From positions 1,736,001-1,800,000 of the forward strand of contig NZ_JBHZTH010000001.1 of assembly GCF_046545555.1 (NCBI RefSeq): 64,000 bases of DNA. The letters are read 5' to 3'. The position numbers were made by a program, and so were the translations under genes. How positions within the stretch are numbered: position 1 is the stretch's first letter; every line of letters starts with the position of its first letter. The notes below the pieces were generated by a model, which was not told the origin of the DNA, did no database searches, and saw nothing but the letters and a program-made list of their open reading frames with translations. Positions 16,724-25,937 of this stretch are shown piece by piece. Origin of the DNA: Winogradskyella sp046545555. Its GTDB lineage: Bacteria > Bacteroidota > Bacteroidia > Flavobacteriales > Flavobacteriaceae.

Positions 16724-18586
16724 TTATCCTTCTATTTTTTCTGACAGCTCAAACCAACGCATTTCTTTTTCTTCGATAGTATTAATAATCACCTGTAGTT
16801 TATTAGATAGTTTATTTATCTCGTCTTGCGATAGTTCTGGGTTATTAAATTTAGTCTCTAGAGCTGTTTTATCAAATTCTAATGATCTTATTTTAGATTC
16901 TAAGTTTTTATATTCCTTTTGCTCGTTATACGAAAGTTTATTGGCTTCATTTTGCTTTACAGCCTTTGTGTTATCATCTTTTACGGTAGTTACAATTTGT
17001 TTAGGTAGGCTTGCGTCATAAGCTCTAAAATCTGAATAATTACCAGGAAAATCATCTACAACACCTTCTCCTCTAAACACAAATAAGTGATCTACAATCT
17101 TGTCCATAAAGTAGCGGTCGTGAGATACGACTAGTAAAACTCCTGGGAAATCCATTAAAAAATCTTCAAGAACGTTTAGTGTAACAATATCTAAATCATT
17201 CGTTGGCTCATCTAAGATTAAAACATTTGGATTTTGAATTAATACAGTACACAAGTACAATCGTTTTTGTTCTCCACCACTTAGTTTTTCAACAAAGTCC
17301 CATTGCTTTTTACGATCAAATAGAAAGCGTTCTAAAAGTTGTTGCGCACTAATTTGCCTTCCTTTGGCTAAAGGAATATAATCACCAAACTCTTTAATTA
17401 CATCGATAACTTTTTGGTTGGGTTTTACTGTTATACCGCCTTGTGTGTAGTAACCTATTTTAACAGTTTCACCAATAATAATTTTACCGCCATCGGGTTG
17501 TAGACTTTGGGTTAGTAGGTTTAAAAATGTGGATTTTCCTGTGCCATTTTTTCCAATAATACCAATGCGTTCTCCTTTTTTAAATGTGTAGTCAAATCCG
17601 TTTAAAATGGCTTTATCTTTAAATGCTTTAGTTACACTATGAAACTCAATTATTTTACTACCAAGACGCTCCATATTAATTTCTAGCTGCACCTGATGGT
17701 CATTACGTCGCTTATGGGCTTTAGATTTTATTTCAGAAAAATCATCTATTCTACTTTTAGATTTTGTAGTACGCGCTTTAGGTTGCCGACGCATCCATTC
17801 TAGCTCTTTTTTAAAGAGTTGTTTAGCTTTTCCTACCTCAGTAGCTTCATTTTCTATTCTGGCTTCTTTTTTTTCTAAATAGTAAGAATAATTTCCTTTA
17901 TAAGTGTAAAGTTGCCCTTGATCTAATTCTATTATTTCGTTACAAACACGTTCTAAAAAATAACGGTCGTGCGTTACCATAAAAAGAGTTTGTTGTGTTT
18001 TTGAAAAATAATCTTCTAACCACTCAATCATTTCTAAGTCGAGATGATTTGTTGGTTCATCTAAAATTAGTATATCTGGTTTACTTAATAAGGCTTGCGC
18101 AAGTGCTAAACGTTTTTTCTGACCACCAGAAAGCGTCTTAACCTTAATAGACAAATCATCTAGTTTTAATTGTGATAAAGTTTGTTGATATTGTGTTTCA
18201 AATTCCCACGCATTATTTCTATCCATAGCTTCGAAGGCCAATTGATAAGCCTCTGTATCTTCAGGATTTTTTAATGCATTTTCGTAAGCTTCAATAATCT
18301 TAAGTATAGGAATTTCTGAGGCAAAAATAGTTTCTTCGATACTTAACTGAACATCTAAATCTGGCTCTTGATCTAAAAATGCTAATCTTAAACCTTTTCT
18401 AATTACAATTTGCCCATTATCTGGAGAATCTTTTCCTGACAAAATATTTAGAATTGAAGTCTTTCCACTTCCATTCTTAGCTACAAAAGCTATTTTTTGG
18501 TCTTTATGGATGCTAAATGATAAATCTTTGAAGAGGATTAATTCTCCATAAGACTTTGAAATATTTTCTACGTTAAGATAATTCAC
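16724..18586 (-). CDS. ABC-F family ATPase
   Basis: Soluble protein with two ABC domains and no membrane segments: Walker A AKNGSGKTS and GKNGTGKST, signatures LSGGQKKRLALA and LSGGEQKRLYLC, Walker B motifs ILILDEPTNHLD and VLILDEPTNDLD, and a C-terminal coiled coil (about the last 70 residues). ABC-F proteins act on the ribosome (Uup/Ett-like). I place the start at the GTG at 18586 (VNYLNVENISKSYGEL), because the further 90-base open extension encodes a hydrophobic leader not expected in the family and would run into the divergent promoter region. The product is 620 residues. Confidence 0.9.
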   Translation of the reverse strand: MNYLNVENISKSYGELILFKDLSFSIHKDQKIAFVAKNGSGKTSILNILSGKDSPDNGQIVIRKGLRLAFLDQEPDLDVQLSIEETIFASEIPILKIIEAYENALKNPEDTEAYQLAFEAMDRNNAWEFETQYQQTLSQLKLDDLSIKVKTLSGGQKKRLALAQALLSKPDILILDEPTNHLDLEMIEWLEDYFSKTQQTLFMVTHDRYFLERVCNEIIELDQGQLYTYKGNYSYYLEKKEARIENEATEVGKAKQLFKKELEWMRRQPKARTTKSKSRIDDFSEIKSKAHKRRNDHQVQLEINMERLGSKIIEFHSVTKAFKDKAILNGFDYTFKKGERIGIIGKNGTGKSTFLNLLTQSLQPDGGKIIIGETVKIGYYTQGGITVKPNQKVIDVIKEFGDYIPLAKGRQISAQQLLERFLFDRKKQWDFVEKLSGGEQKRLYLCTVLIQNPNVLILDEPTNDLDIVTLNVLEDFLMDFPGVLLVVSHDRYFMDKIVDHLFVFRGEGVVDDFPGNYSDFRAYDASLPKQIVTTVKDDNTKAVKQNEANKLSYNEQKEYKNLESKIRSLEFDKTALETKFNNPELSQDEINKLSNKLQVIINTIEEKEMRWFELSEKIEG

Positions 18587-18635
18587 AGTTAAATTTTTAC
18601 AAAGAACGAAATAAACCAAAAAGAAACCTAATAGT

Positions 18636-18665
18636 TTTGTTATTGCTATTGATACATTATATTTG
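18636..18665 (+). promoter_or_regulatory. Bacteroidota-type promoter for the polysaccharide locus
   Basis: TTTG at 18636-18639 and TATATTTG at 18658-18665 match the -33 (TTTG) and -7 (TAnnTTTG) elements of Bacteroidota housekeeping promoters, with an 18-base spacer. The predicted start point is about 20 bases before the wza ATG. Confidence 0.7.
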
Positions 18666-18688
18666 TCTGTAAACACCTAATTTTATTT

Positions 18689-19489
18689 ATGAGAAGCATC
18701 AGGCTTTTGATTATTATCTTCAGTTGTGTAATAGTCTCTTCTTGTATTCCGCACAAAGACACCATTTATTTACAGAATAAAGAAAATTCTGTTAACGATA
18801 CAATTTCTAACAATTTAACAGAGGTACAGAAACCCTATAGAATTCAGATTGATGATATTTTAAATATAAGAATTAAGGTTTTGGATCAAGACAATGTTCA
18901 AATTTTTAATCCAATTGGTGAAGGGAATCTTAATGCAAGTAGTGCCGAACGTGCTTATTTTGATGGATTTACCGTAGATATTCATGGTAATGTGAGAATT
19001 CCTGTTTTGGGTGATATGAATGTTTTAGGGTTTACAGCTTCAGAAATAGAAGAAAAGATAAAAGCAAAATTATTAGATGAACAATTTAAAGAAACATCTA
19101 ATATTTTCATAACTGTGAAATTAGCAGGTTTGCGATATACTGCAAATGGTGAGGTTGCTTCCCCTGGTACAGTAACCCTTTTTAGGGAACGTGTAAATAT
19201 TTTTGAAGCCATAGCGAATGTTGGTGAAATTCCAGTTACTGGCGATAAAAAAGATGTGATGGTTATACGACAATATCCTCAAGGTCAGAAAATCCACCAT
19301 TTAGATTTAACAGATATAAATGTTATGAAATCTCCGTACTATTTTATTCAACCTAATGATATTATTTATGTAAAGCCTCTTAAACAAAAATCGATTGGTA
19401 CAGGAGAAACAGCAGTGTCGAGTCTTACAACAATTGCTACTGTAATCTCTTTAATTACATCTGGAATATTGATTTTTTCAAGACGATAG
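18689..19489 (+). CDS. wza: Wza-type polysaccharide export outer-membrane lipoprotein
   Basis: Outer-membrane translocon subunit for polysaccharide export. SPII signal with lipobox VSSC (Cys19), then the polysaccharide-biosynthesis/export domain (YRIQIDDILNIRIKVLD) and a SLBB-like segment (YTANGEVASPGTVTLFRERVN...). The C-terminus is a hydrophobic helix (TTIATVISLITSGILIF) that would span the outer membrane. At 266 residues it is a short, Bacteroidota-style Wza. First gene of the polysaccharide locus, 6 bases before wzc. Confidence 0.9.
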   Translation: MRSIRLLIIIFSCVIVSSCIPHKDTIYLQNKENSVNDTISNNLTEVQKPYRIQIDDILNIRIKVLDQDNVQIFNPIGEGNLNASSAERAYFDGFTVDIHGNVRIPVLGDMNVLGFTASEIEEKIKAKLLDEQFKETSNIFITVKLAGLRYTANGEVASPGTVTLFRERVNIFEAIANVGEIPVTGDKKDVMVIRQYPQGQKIHHLDLTDINVMKSPYYFIQPNDIIYVKPLKQKSIGTGETAVSSLTTIATVISLITSGILIFSRR

Positions 19490-19495
19490 TGTATT

Positions 19496-21973
19496 ATGAA
19501 TTATAATGATTTAGACGAAACAGAAATTAATGAAGTGCAACGCATTAGTTTTGATTTTAAAGGCTTACTGTTTAAAATACTTGGGTTATGGCCAATTATT
19601 GTAATTTCTATCCTTGCAGCTTTATCTGTCGCTTATTATATTAACGTTAGAAAGCAAAATATTTACAGGTTAGATTCATTAATTACCATAAATAACGATC
19701 AAAATCCATTCTTTACCGCAAATACTAGTATATCATTTAATTGGGGCGGAGTGTCAGGTAAAGTAGGTAGTATAATTACTGAAGTAAAAACAAGGTCTCA
19801 TAATGAGTTAGTTATTGATTCTTTAGAATATTATAAAGAATACTTAAAGCAAGGTGAATATCACTTAGAAGATATATACACCAAGGCTCCTTTTGAAATT
19901 AATCTCGATAAGTCTAGGCCTCAAATGCTAGGAAGGCCAATTCAAATTAAAATTATTGACGAATCAAAGTACGAGCTGTCCTATGAATTTGAATCTGAAA
20001 GTGTCGGTAGTCAAATTTATAAAACTAAAGAGAAAACAACAGTAAGAGTTAAAGTAGGTAAATTTTCTCAAACTTACAGGTTTGGGGAAATTGTTAACCT
20101 TCCGTTTTTTAATGGAATAGTTATCTTAAAATCTGGCGCTACAGTTCCGAGTACAGATGATTTTTATGTAAGGTTTTTAAATTTTGACTCTGTTGTAAAT
20201 ACTTATAAAAATGGTATTGTTATAGTGCCATCATCTAGAGATGCATCTTCTGTTTTACGTTTGTCTTTAGTAGGATTAAACAAGTCTAAAATTGTTGATT
20301 TTCTTAATGCAACTTCTGCTATTTTGAGAAAAACAGAACTTAATCGTAAGAATCTTTATGCTACAAACACAATAAAGTTTATTGATAGTAGTCTTAGAGT
20401 TGTTAACGATTCTTTGAAGAATGTTACGAACGAAATGAATAATTTCATAAAGACTAACAAGGTTTATGACGTTAAAGAAGAAATTACTCAATACTCAGAG
20501 CAACTAAAAGAATATGATCAAGAAAAACTAATTGAAGAATCGAAATTAAATTATTTAAATAGTCTAGAAGATTATTTAAGAACTAAAACAGATTATTCTC
20601 AAATTGCTGCTCCGACTTCTGTTGGAATCGAAGAAGCTAATATTCTAAGTGGAGTAACAAAAATTATAGCTCTATCCATAGAGCGAAGAAATTTAGAGTA
20701 TTCAACAAAGGAAGGCTCTATATTATTTGATGAGTTAGATAGAAGAATAGATACTGAAAAAAGTGTTTTACTAGAGTCAATATCCGTGACTAAAGGCAGT
20801 ATATCTAGGCAATTAAACACTTTAAACAGGAAAATATCTGAATTAGAATCTAAATTAATTGGGCTGCCAAAGGATCAACAAGAGTATTTAAAGATTCAAC
20901 GAAAACTCGATTTAAGTAGTGAAGCCTTTGAAATATACAAGGCAAAGCGAGGAGAGGCGGCAATAGTTAAAGCCGCTAATGTATCTGATATTACAGTCAT
21001 AGATGAAGCTAAAGACATTGGTGATGGTCCAATAGGTCCAAAAACATCACTCAATTATATGATGGCTTTGTTAGTGGGATTTTTCGCTCCAGTTTTTTTA
21101 ATATTTATTTTCTATTTATCTGATAATAAAATTCACAGTGCTGATGAGGTGACAAAAATGTCTAAAATTCCGATTCTAGGCTTAATAGGTAAATATAGTT
21201 ACGAGAATAATTTGGTGGCATATGAAAAACCCAAATCAGCCGTTGCAGAGTCATTTAGAGCTGTACGTTCTAGTCTTCAGTTTATATTTAAAAACAGTGT
21301 GTCAACTACAAGAGCTAATACTTTATTAGTTACTTCCTCTGTAAGTGGGGAAGGTAAAACATATGCATCAATTAATATCGCAACTGTCTATGCCATGTCT
21401 GGTAAAAAAACCATATTATTAGGGCTAGATCTTCGAAAACCAAAAATCTTTGGTGATTTTAAAATTGCCAATGAGGAAGGTATTGTTAACTATCTTATTG
21501 GTGATAGTACTTTAGATGAGATAAAAACTAGTACACATATAGAAAATCTCGATTTAATTATATCGGGTCCTATTCCACCTAATCCTTCAGAATTATTAAT
21601 GGGTCAGAGGCTAAAGGAACTTATAGCAACACTAAAGGATGAGTATGATATGATTATATTAGATACTCCACCATTAGGCTTGGTTGCAGATGCGTTAGAA
21701 TTAGTAGAATATGCAGATGCTTCCATTTTTATGGTAAGATTAGATTATACAAAAAAAGGAATGTTGCAATTGGTAGACTCCAAATATAAACGAGGCGAAC
21801 TTAAAAATATCAGTTATTTACTAAATTTCTATAGATATAAAAACAGTCACAATTATAGTTACGGCTATGGCTATGGTTATGGATACGGTTATGGCGTTTA
21901 TGGGAACGCTTATCATGAAAGAGACACCTATTCTCGTTGGGAAAAAATAAAACGCTTCTTTAAGCGCAAATAA
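19496..21973 (+). CDS. wzc: Wzc-type polysaccharide co-polymerase / tyrosine autokinase
   Basis: An 825-residue inner-membrane BY-kinase controlling chain length and export. First membrane segment at about 31-51, periplasmic Wzz/GNVR-type coiled coils, second membrane segment at about 519-541, then the kinase: Walker A SVSGEGKTYASIN (about 614-626), Walker A' LLGLDLRKPK and Walker B MIILDTPPLG. The C-terminal tail carries ten tyrosines including six consecutive Tyr-Gly pairs, the autophosphorylation cluster. It pairs with wza upstream, forming the standard Wza-Wzc export unit. Confidence 0.95.
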   Translation: MNYNDLDETEINEVQRISFDFKGLLFKILGLWPIIVISILAALSVAYYINVRKQNIYRLDSLITINNDQNPFFTANTSISFNWGGVSGKVGSIITEVKTRSHNELVIDSLEYYKEYLKQGEYHLEDIYTKAPFEINLDKSRPQMLGRPIQIKIIDESKYELSYEFESESVGSQIYKTKEKTTVRVKVGKFSQTYRFGEIVNLPFFNGIVILKSGATVPSTDDFYVRFLNFDSVVNTYKNGIVIVPSSRDASSVLRLSLVGLNKSKIVDFLNATSAILRKTELNRKNLYATNTIKFIDSSLRVVNDSLKNVTNEMNNFIKTNKVYDVKEEITQYSEQLKEYDQEKLIEESKLNYLNSLEDYLRTKTDYSQIAAPTSVGIEEANILSGVTKIIALSIERRNLEYSTKEGSILFDELDRRIDTEKSVLLESISVTKGSISRQLNTLNRKISELESKLIGLPKDQQEYLKIQRKLDLSSEAFEIYKAKRGEAAIVKAANVSDITVIDEAKDIGDGPIGPKTSLNYMMALLVGFFAPVFLIFIFYLSDNKIHSADEVTKMSKIPILGLIGKYSYENNLVAYEKPKSAVAESFRAVRSSLQFIFKNSVSTTRANTLLVTSSVSGEGKTYASINIATVYAMSGKKTILLGLDLRKPKIFGDFKIANEEGIVNYLIGDSTLDEIKTSTHIENLDLIISGPIPPNPSELLMGQRLKELIATLKDEYDMIILDTPPLGLVADALELVEYADASIFMVRLDYTKKGMLQLVDSKYKRGELKNISYLLNFYRYKNSHNYSYGYGYGYGYGYGVYGNAYHERDTYSRWEKIKRFFKRK
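21860..21895 (+). repeat. Tandem 6-bp coding repeat (Tyr-Gly)6 in the wzc tail
   Basis: Six hexamers of the form TAYGGN encode (Tyr-Gly)6 in the autophosphorylated tail. Slippage here would change the number of phosphate acceptors in steps of one without shifting frame. Confidence 0.85.
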
Positions 21974-21990
21974 CACTTTACTGCTTAACT

Positions 21991-22581
21991 GTGATAACTA
22001 AAACTCAACTCAGAATCAAACGTATTTTTGATCTCATTTTAGTATTTATAATTTTGCCTATATTATCTTTACCCATTTTAATTTTAGTTGTTATTTCTAC
22101 AGCCGATACTAATAAGTTTGGTGTATTTTCTCAGATACGTGTGGGACAGCATGCAAGATTATTTAAAATTTATAAAATCAGAACCTTAAGAGAAGGTTTA
22201 CATAAATTAGGTAGTCTAGATAAAAGTGCAACTAGATTTGGTAAATTCTTGAGAAGAACAAAATTAGATGAGCTGCCACAGCTATACAATGTTTTAATTG
22301 GTGATATGAGTTTTGTTGGTCCAAGACCTGATCTACAGGGCTTTGCAGATGAATTAAAAGGAGATGATAGAGTTATTTTAATTGTAAAACCTGGAATAAC
22401 TGGTGCAGCAACATTAAAATACAAGCATGAAGAGCGTGTATTAGAACGAGAAAAAGACCCAGAACACTACAATAGAACGATTATTTGGGTAGATAAAGTA
22501 GAAATAAATAAAAAGTATGTACGGAATTACAGTTTTTCTTTAGATTTGAACCTCATTTTACAATCTACTTTAAACAAATGA
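21991..22581 (+). CDS. Short phosphoglycosyl transferase (sugar transferase)
   Basis: A 196-residue monotopic phosphoglycosyl transferase (Bac_transf family) that loads the first sugar-phosphate onto undecaprenyl phosphate. It has a membrane-embedded N-terminal helix (IFDLILVFIILPILSLPILILV), then IRVGQHARLFKIYKIRTL and the conserved LDELPQLYNVLIGDMSFVGPRPD. It lacks the four-helix N-terminal domain of WcaJ/WbaP, so it is of the PglC type. The start is a GTG. Its last four bases overlap the next gene (ATGA). It is one of two such initiating enzymes in the locus. Confidence 0.9.
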   Translation: MITKTQLRIKRIFDLILVFIILPILSLPILILVVISTADTNKFGVFSQIRVGQHARLFKIYKIRTLREGLHKLGSLDKSATRFGKFLRRTKLDELPQLYNVLIGDMSFVGPRPDLQGFADELKGDDRVILIVKPGITGAATLKYKHEERVLEREKDPEHYNRTIIWVDKVEINKKYVRNYSFSLDLNLILQSTLNK

Positions 22582-23873
22582 AACATTTAGAAGATAAAAT
22601 TGCTGTTATTGGATTAGGTTATGTCGGCTTGCCCCTAGCTGTAGAATTTGCAAAACAATTTTTTGTTGTTGGTTTTGATATCAACAAGCAGCGAATTAAT
22701 GAGTTAAACTCTGGTTTAGATAAAACCTTAGAAGTTGATAATGAAAATCTAAAATCTGTGTTGACTACAGATTTAAACGCTAGCAAAGGATTATATATTA
22801 CAGATGATATACAAGCCTTATCAGTTTGTAACGTATACATTATTACAGTACCAACTCCGACTGATGCTTTGAATAAGCCAGTTTTTACACCTCTAATAAA
22901 AGCGAGTGAAAGTGTAGGTAAAGTATTAAAAACTGATGACATAGTTATTTACGAATCGACAGTATACCCTGGTGCAACCGAAGATATTTGTATCCCTGTT
23001 TTAGAAAAAAATTCAGGTTTAACATATAATAAAGATTTTTATGCTGGTTATTCTCCAGAAAGAATTAATCCAGGCGATAAGCATCATACTGTAACTAAAA
23101 TTTTAAAAGTAACTTCAGGTTCTACACCAGAGATTGCTGTTAGAATCGATAATTTATATAAAAGTGTTATTACTGCAGGTACTCATATGGCGCCATCAAT
23201 AAAAGTTGCTGAGGCTGCCAAGGTTATTGAGAATTCTCAAAGAGATATCAATATTGCCTTTGTTAATGAGTTATCTAAGATTTTTAGACTATTAGATATT
23301 GATACCAAATCAGTTCTAGAAGCAGCAGGAACTAAGTGGAACTTTTTGAAATTTTCTCCCGGTTTAGTTGGTGGCCATTGTATTGGTGTTGATCCTTATT
23401 ATTTGGCTCAAAAGGCTATCGAGTCTGGATATAATCCTGAAATTATCTTAGCAGGTCGTAAAATGAATGACAGTATGGGTGCTTATGTAGCAACTGAGAC
23501 TGTAAAGATGATGATTAAAAAAGGAGCAACTATTAAAGGTTCAAATGCGTTAGTATTAGGAATAACTTTTAAGGAAAATTGTCCAGATATTAGAAACTCT
23601 AGAGTTATAGATATTATTAGAGAGTTCCAGTCATATCATGTCAATGTAGATGTTTATGATCCTTGGGCTTCAAAAGAAGAGGTGAAACATGAGTATGACT
23701 TAGATTTAAAATCGTCAATGACAGATTTAAAATCTGATTACGATGCTATAATTTTAGCCGTATCTCATAACGAATTTATAGAGTTATCATTAGGCAATCT
23801 CAAATCTGAAAAATGCGTAGTATTCGATGTAAAATCGCTTTTACCAAATGATTCTGTAGATGCTCGTCTGTAA
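22578..23873 (+). CDS. tviB: TviB-type UDP-GlcNAc/UDP-GalNAc 6-dehydrogenase
   Basis: Nucleotide-sugar dehydrogenase that oxidises C6 to a carboxylate, producing a UDP-N-acetylhexosaminuronic acid. NAD-binding IAVIGLGYVGLPLAVEFAK is at residues 8-26; the catalytic region AEAAKVIENSQRDINIAFVNE and the catalytic Cys in GGHCIGVDPYYLAQK (about residue 263) are intact; the C-terminal domain has LGITFKENCPDIRNSRV. The sequence follows the TviB/VipA pattern rather than UDP-glucose dehydrogenase. With the epimerase downstream it should give UDP-GalNAcA or UDP-GlcNAcA. Confidence 0.9.
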   Translation: MKHLEDKIAVIGLGYVGLPLAVEFAKQFFVVGFDINKQRINELNSGLDKTLEVDNENLKSVLTTDLNASKGLYITDDIQALSVCNVYIITVPTPTDALNKPVFTPLIKASESVGKVLKTDDIVIYESTVYPGATEDICIPVLEKNSGLTYNKDFYAGYSPERINPGDKHHTVTKILKVTSGSTPEIAVRIDNLYKSVITAGTHMAPSIKVAEAAKVIENSQRDINIAFVNELSKIFRLLDIDTKSVLEAAGTKWNFLKFSPGLVGGHCIGVDPYYLAQKAIESGYNPEIILAGRKMNDSMGAYVATETVKMMIKKGATIKGSNALVLGITFKENCPDIRNSRVIDIIREFQSYHVNVDVYDPWASKEEVKHEYDLDLKSSMTDLKSDYDAIILAVSHNEFIELSLGNLKSEKCVVFDVKSLLPNDSVDARL

Positions 23874-23909
23874 CTATTAATTATATACCCAACCCAAATC
23901 AACCAATTT

Positions 23910-24887
23910 ATGTATTCAAAACCACATCATACAAAAGACCTTTCTGAGTTAAATTTTTTAATTACCGGAGGAGGAGGTTTTATAGGTTCTAATCTTGTAG
24001 AGTACCTCTTAAAATATAATGCTAAGAAGGTACGAGTATTAGATAATTTTTCTAATGGCCACCGTGAAAATTTGACTGAGTTTAAGAATAACCCATCTTT
24101 TGAATTAATAGAAGGTGATATAAGAGATCTTGAGACTTGTAAAAAGGCAATGGAAGGAATTGATTACGTATCCCATCAAGCAGCTCTTGGTTCAGTGCCT
24201 CGATCTATTAATGATCCGGCAACAACTAATGAAGTCAATATTTCTGGCTTTTTAAATATGATGATTGCTTTAAAAGATAGCCCAACGGTAAAACGTATGG
24301 TTTATGCAGCATCTAGTTCTACGTATGGTGATAGTAAAAGTTTGCCAAAAGTAGAAGATAAAATTGGTAAGCCCTTATCGCCTTATGCAGTTACAAAATT
24401 TGTTAACGAACTCTATGCGGATGTGTTTGGAACCACTTACGACACTGATGTAATTGGCTTACGATATTTTAATGTATTTGGACCTAAGCAAAGTCCAAGC
24501 GGTGCTTACGCTGCTGTAATTCCTTTATTTATGCAAGCGCTAAAGGATAATGAGGCGTCTAAAATTAATGGAGACGGTGAACAAACAAGAGACTTTACAT
24601 TTATAGATAATGTTGTGCAAGCTAATGTTAAAGGATTTTTTGCCTCAAAAGATGCTAAAAACGAAGTTTTTAATGTAGCATGTGGAGAGCGTATTACCAT
24701 AAACTATTTATGGGAATCATTGAGAATTGCTGCTAAATCGCAATTAAAAGCAATTTATGGACCGCCGAGACAAGGAGATGTTAGAGATTCTTTAGCCAAT
24801 ATATCTAAGGCAGAAACTTTATTAGGTTATAAACCACGATATACTGTTAGAGAAGGTTTGAAAATAACTTGGGATTATTTTAGTTAA
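23910..24887 (+). CDS. tviC: TviC/WbpP-type UDP-N-acetylhexosamine(-uronate) 4-epimerase
   Basis: Extended short-chain dehydrogenase/reductase that inverts C4. NAD-binding ITGGGGFIGSNLVEYL near residue 20, catalytic SSSTYG (about 136-141) and Tyr-x-x-x-Lys in SPYAVTKFVNE. The HQAALGSVPRSINDP motif is typical of TviC/WbpP enzymes that accept N-acetylated substrates. It follows tviB by 36 bases and ends the first operon; a strong terminator begins 27 bases after its stop. Confidence 0.9.
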   Translation: MYSKPHHTKDLSELNFLITGGGGFIGSNLVEYLLKYNAKKVRVLDNFSNGHRENLTEFKNNPSFELIEGDIRDLETCKKAMEGIDYVSHQAALGSVPRSINDPATTNEVNISGFLNMMIALKDSPTVKRMVYAASSSTYGDSKSLPKVEDKIGKPLSPYAVTKFVNELYADVFGTTYDTDVIGLRYFNVFGPKQSPSGAYAAVIPLFMQALKDNEASKINGDGEQTRDFTFIDNVVQANVKGFFASKDAKNEVFNVACGERITINYLWESLRIAAKSQLKAIYGPPRQGDVRDSLANISKAETLLGYKPRYTVREGLKITWDYFS

Positions 24888-24913
24888 AGTATAATCTTCG
24901 TACACAATATAAT

Positions 24914-24940
24914 AAAACCACTTCTCTGAAGTGGTTTTTT
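24914..24940 (+). terminator. Strong rho-independent terminator inside the polysaccharide locus
   Basis: AAAACCACTTC (24914-24924), loop TCT, GAAGTGGTTTT (24928-24938): a perfect 11-bp stem running into a T-tract. It separates the wza-tviC operon from the wzm-wzt operon. Confidence 0.92.
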
Positions 24941-25038
24941 ACGTTTTTTTTGGCGTTATATATTAAATTCAAATAATTGTTAAAATCAATTTAATAAAAA
25001 GCATGTGGTATGCCTTATATTCCAATAATTCATTTATT

Positions 25039-25046
25039 ATATTCGC
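25039..25046 (+). promoter_or_regulatory. Candidate -7 element for the wzm operon
   Basis: TATATTCG differs by one base from TAnnTTTG and lies 18 bases before the TTG start of wzm. There is no convincing TTTG at the -33 position, so support is weak. A promoter is expected somewhere here because a strong terminator lies upstream. Confidence 0.3.
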
Positions 25047-25064
25047 CTTAGCAAACTAGAAAAA

Positions 25065-25937
25065 TTGAAAACAGCTGAAGATAAGTGGCTTTATGTAATA
25101 TCTGCGAAAAAGAAATTAATAGACTTTAATTTTTCAGAGATATGGCGTTATAGAGATTTGCTCTTTTTATTTGTAAAGAGGGATATTATAACGCTTTATA
25201 AGCAAACTATACTTGGGCCTTTGTGGTATTTAATACAGCCTTTATTTACGTCTTTAATTTTCACCTTAATATTTAATAACCTAGCCAATATACCTGTTAC
25301 TAGTGGTGTTCCAAATTTTTTATTCAATCTTGCAGGTATTACCTCTTGGAACTACTTTAAAGAATGTTTAGTGGGTACAAGTGATACCTTTAAAAAAAAC
25401 GAAAATATTTTTGGTAAAGTTTATTTTCCGCGTGTAATAATGCCAATGTCTGTAGTGGTTTCTAACCTGTTAAAGTTTGGTATTCAACTATTGGTTTTAA
25501 CAAGTTTCTATATATATTACGTTTGGTTTGCTGATCCTAATTACGATATTTCACTACAAACAAATATGATTTTCTTTCCTGTTTTAGTAGTGATAATGGC
25601 ATTATTAGGATTAGGGTTAGGAATGATAATTTCGTCTATGACAACTAAATATAGGGACCTTTCGTTTTTGGTACAGTTCGGTGTGCAGTTGCTTATGTAT
25701 GGTTCTGCAGTAATGTATCCAATGTCTTATTTTAAGAAGGAAGTACCAGATTATTATTGGTTAATAGAGTACAATCCAATTGCTATAATTATAGAGTCGT
25801 TTAGAACAATGGTTTTTGGTGTTGGTGATTTAGATATAAATAAGATAATTTATGCTATTGCTTTTAGCGTTATAACATTCTTAATAGGTCTCGTTATTTT
25901 TAATAAAACTGAAAAAAACTTTATTGATACGATTTAA
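25065..25937 (+). CDS. wzm: Polysaccharide ABC exporter permease (Wzm)
   Basis: A 290-residue integral membrane subunit of the O-antigen/teichoic-acid ABC exporter family. It has six hydrophobic segments and the conserved N-terminal RYRDLLFLFVKRDIITLYKQT and GPLWYLIQPL, followed later by SMTTKYRDL and YNPIAIIIESFR. It begins with a TTG codon; no in-frame ATG lies close upstream. Its stop overlaps the wzt start by one base (TAATG). It forms the exporter that flips finished lipid-linked glycan to the periplasm. Confidence 0.93.
   Translation: MKTAEDKWLYVISAKKKLIDFNFSEIWRYRDLLFLFVKRDIITLYKQTILGPLWYLIQPLFTSLIFTLIFNNLANIPVTSGVPNFLFNLAGITSWNYFKECLVGTSDTFKKNENIFGKVYFPRVIMPMSVVVSNLLKFGIQLLVLTSFYIYYVWFADPNYDISLQTNMIFFPVLVVIMALLGLGLGMIISSMTTKYRDLSFLVQFGVQLLMYGSAVMYPMSYFKKEVPDYYWLIEYNPIAIIIESFRTMVFGVGDLDINKIIYAIAFSVITFLIGLVIFNKTEKNFIDTI

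Noticed and set aside
18587..18676. N-terminal extension of the ABC-F protein
   Set aside because: It would add a hydrophobic leader foreign to a cytosolic family and overlap the divergent promoter; the GTG at 18586 restores the normal N-terminus.
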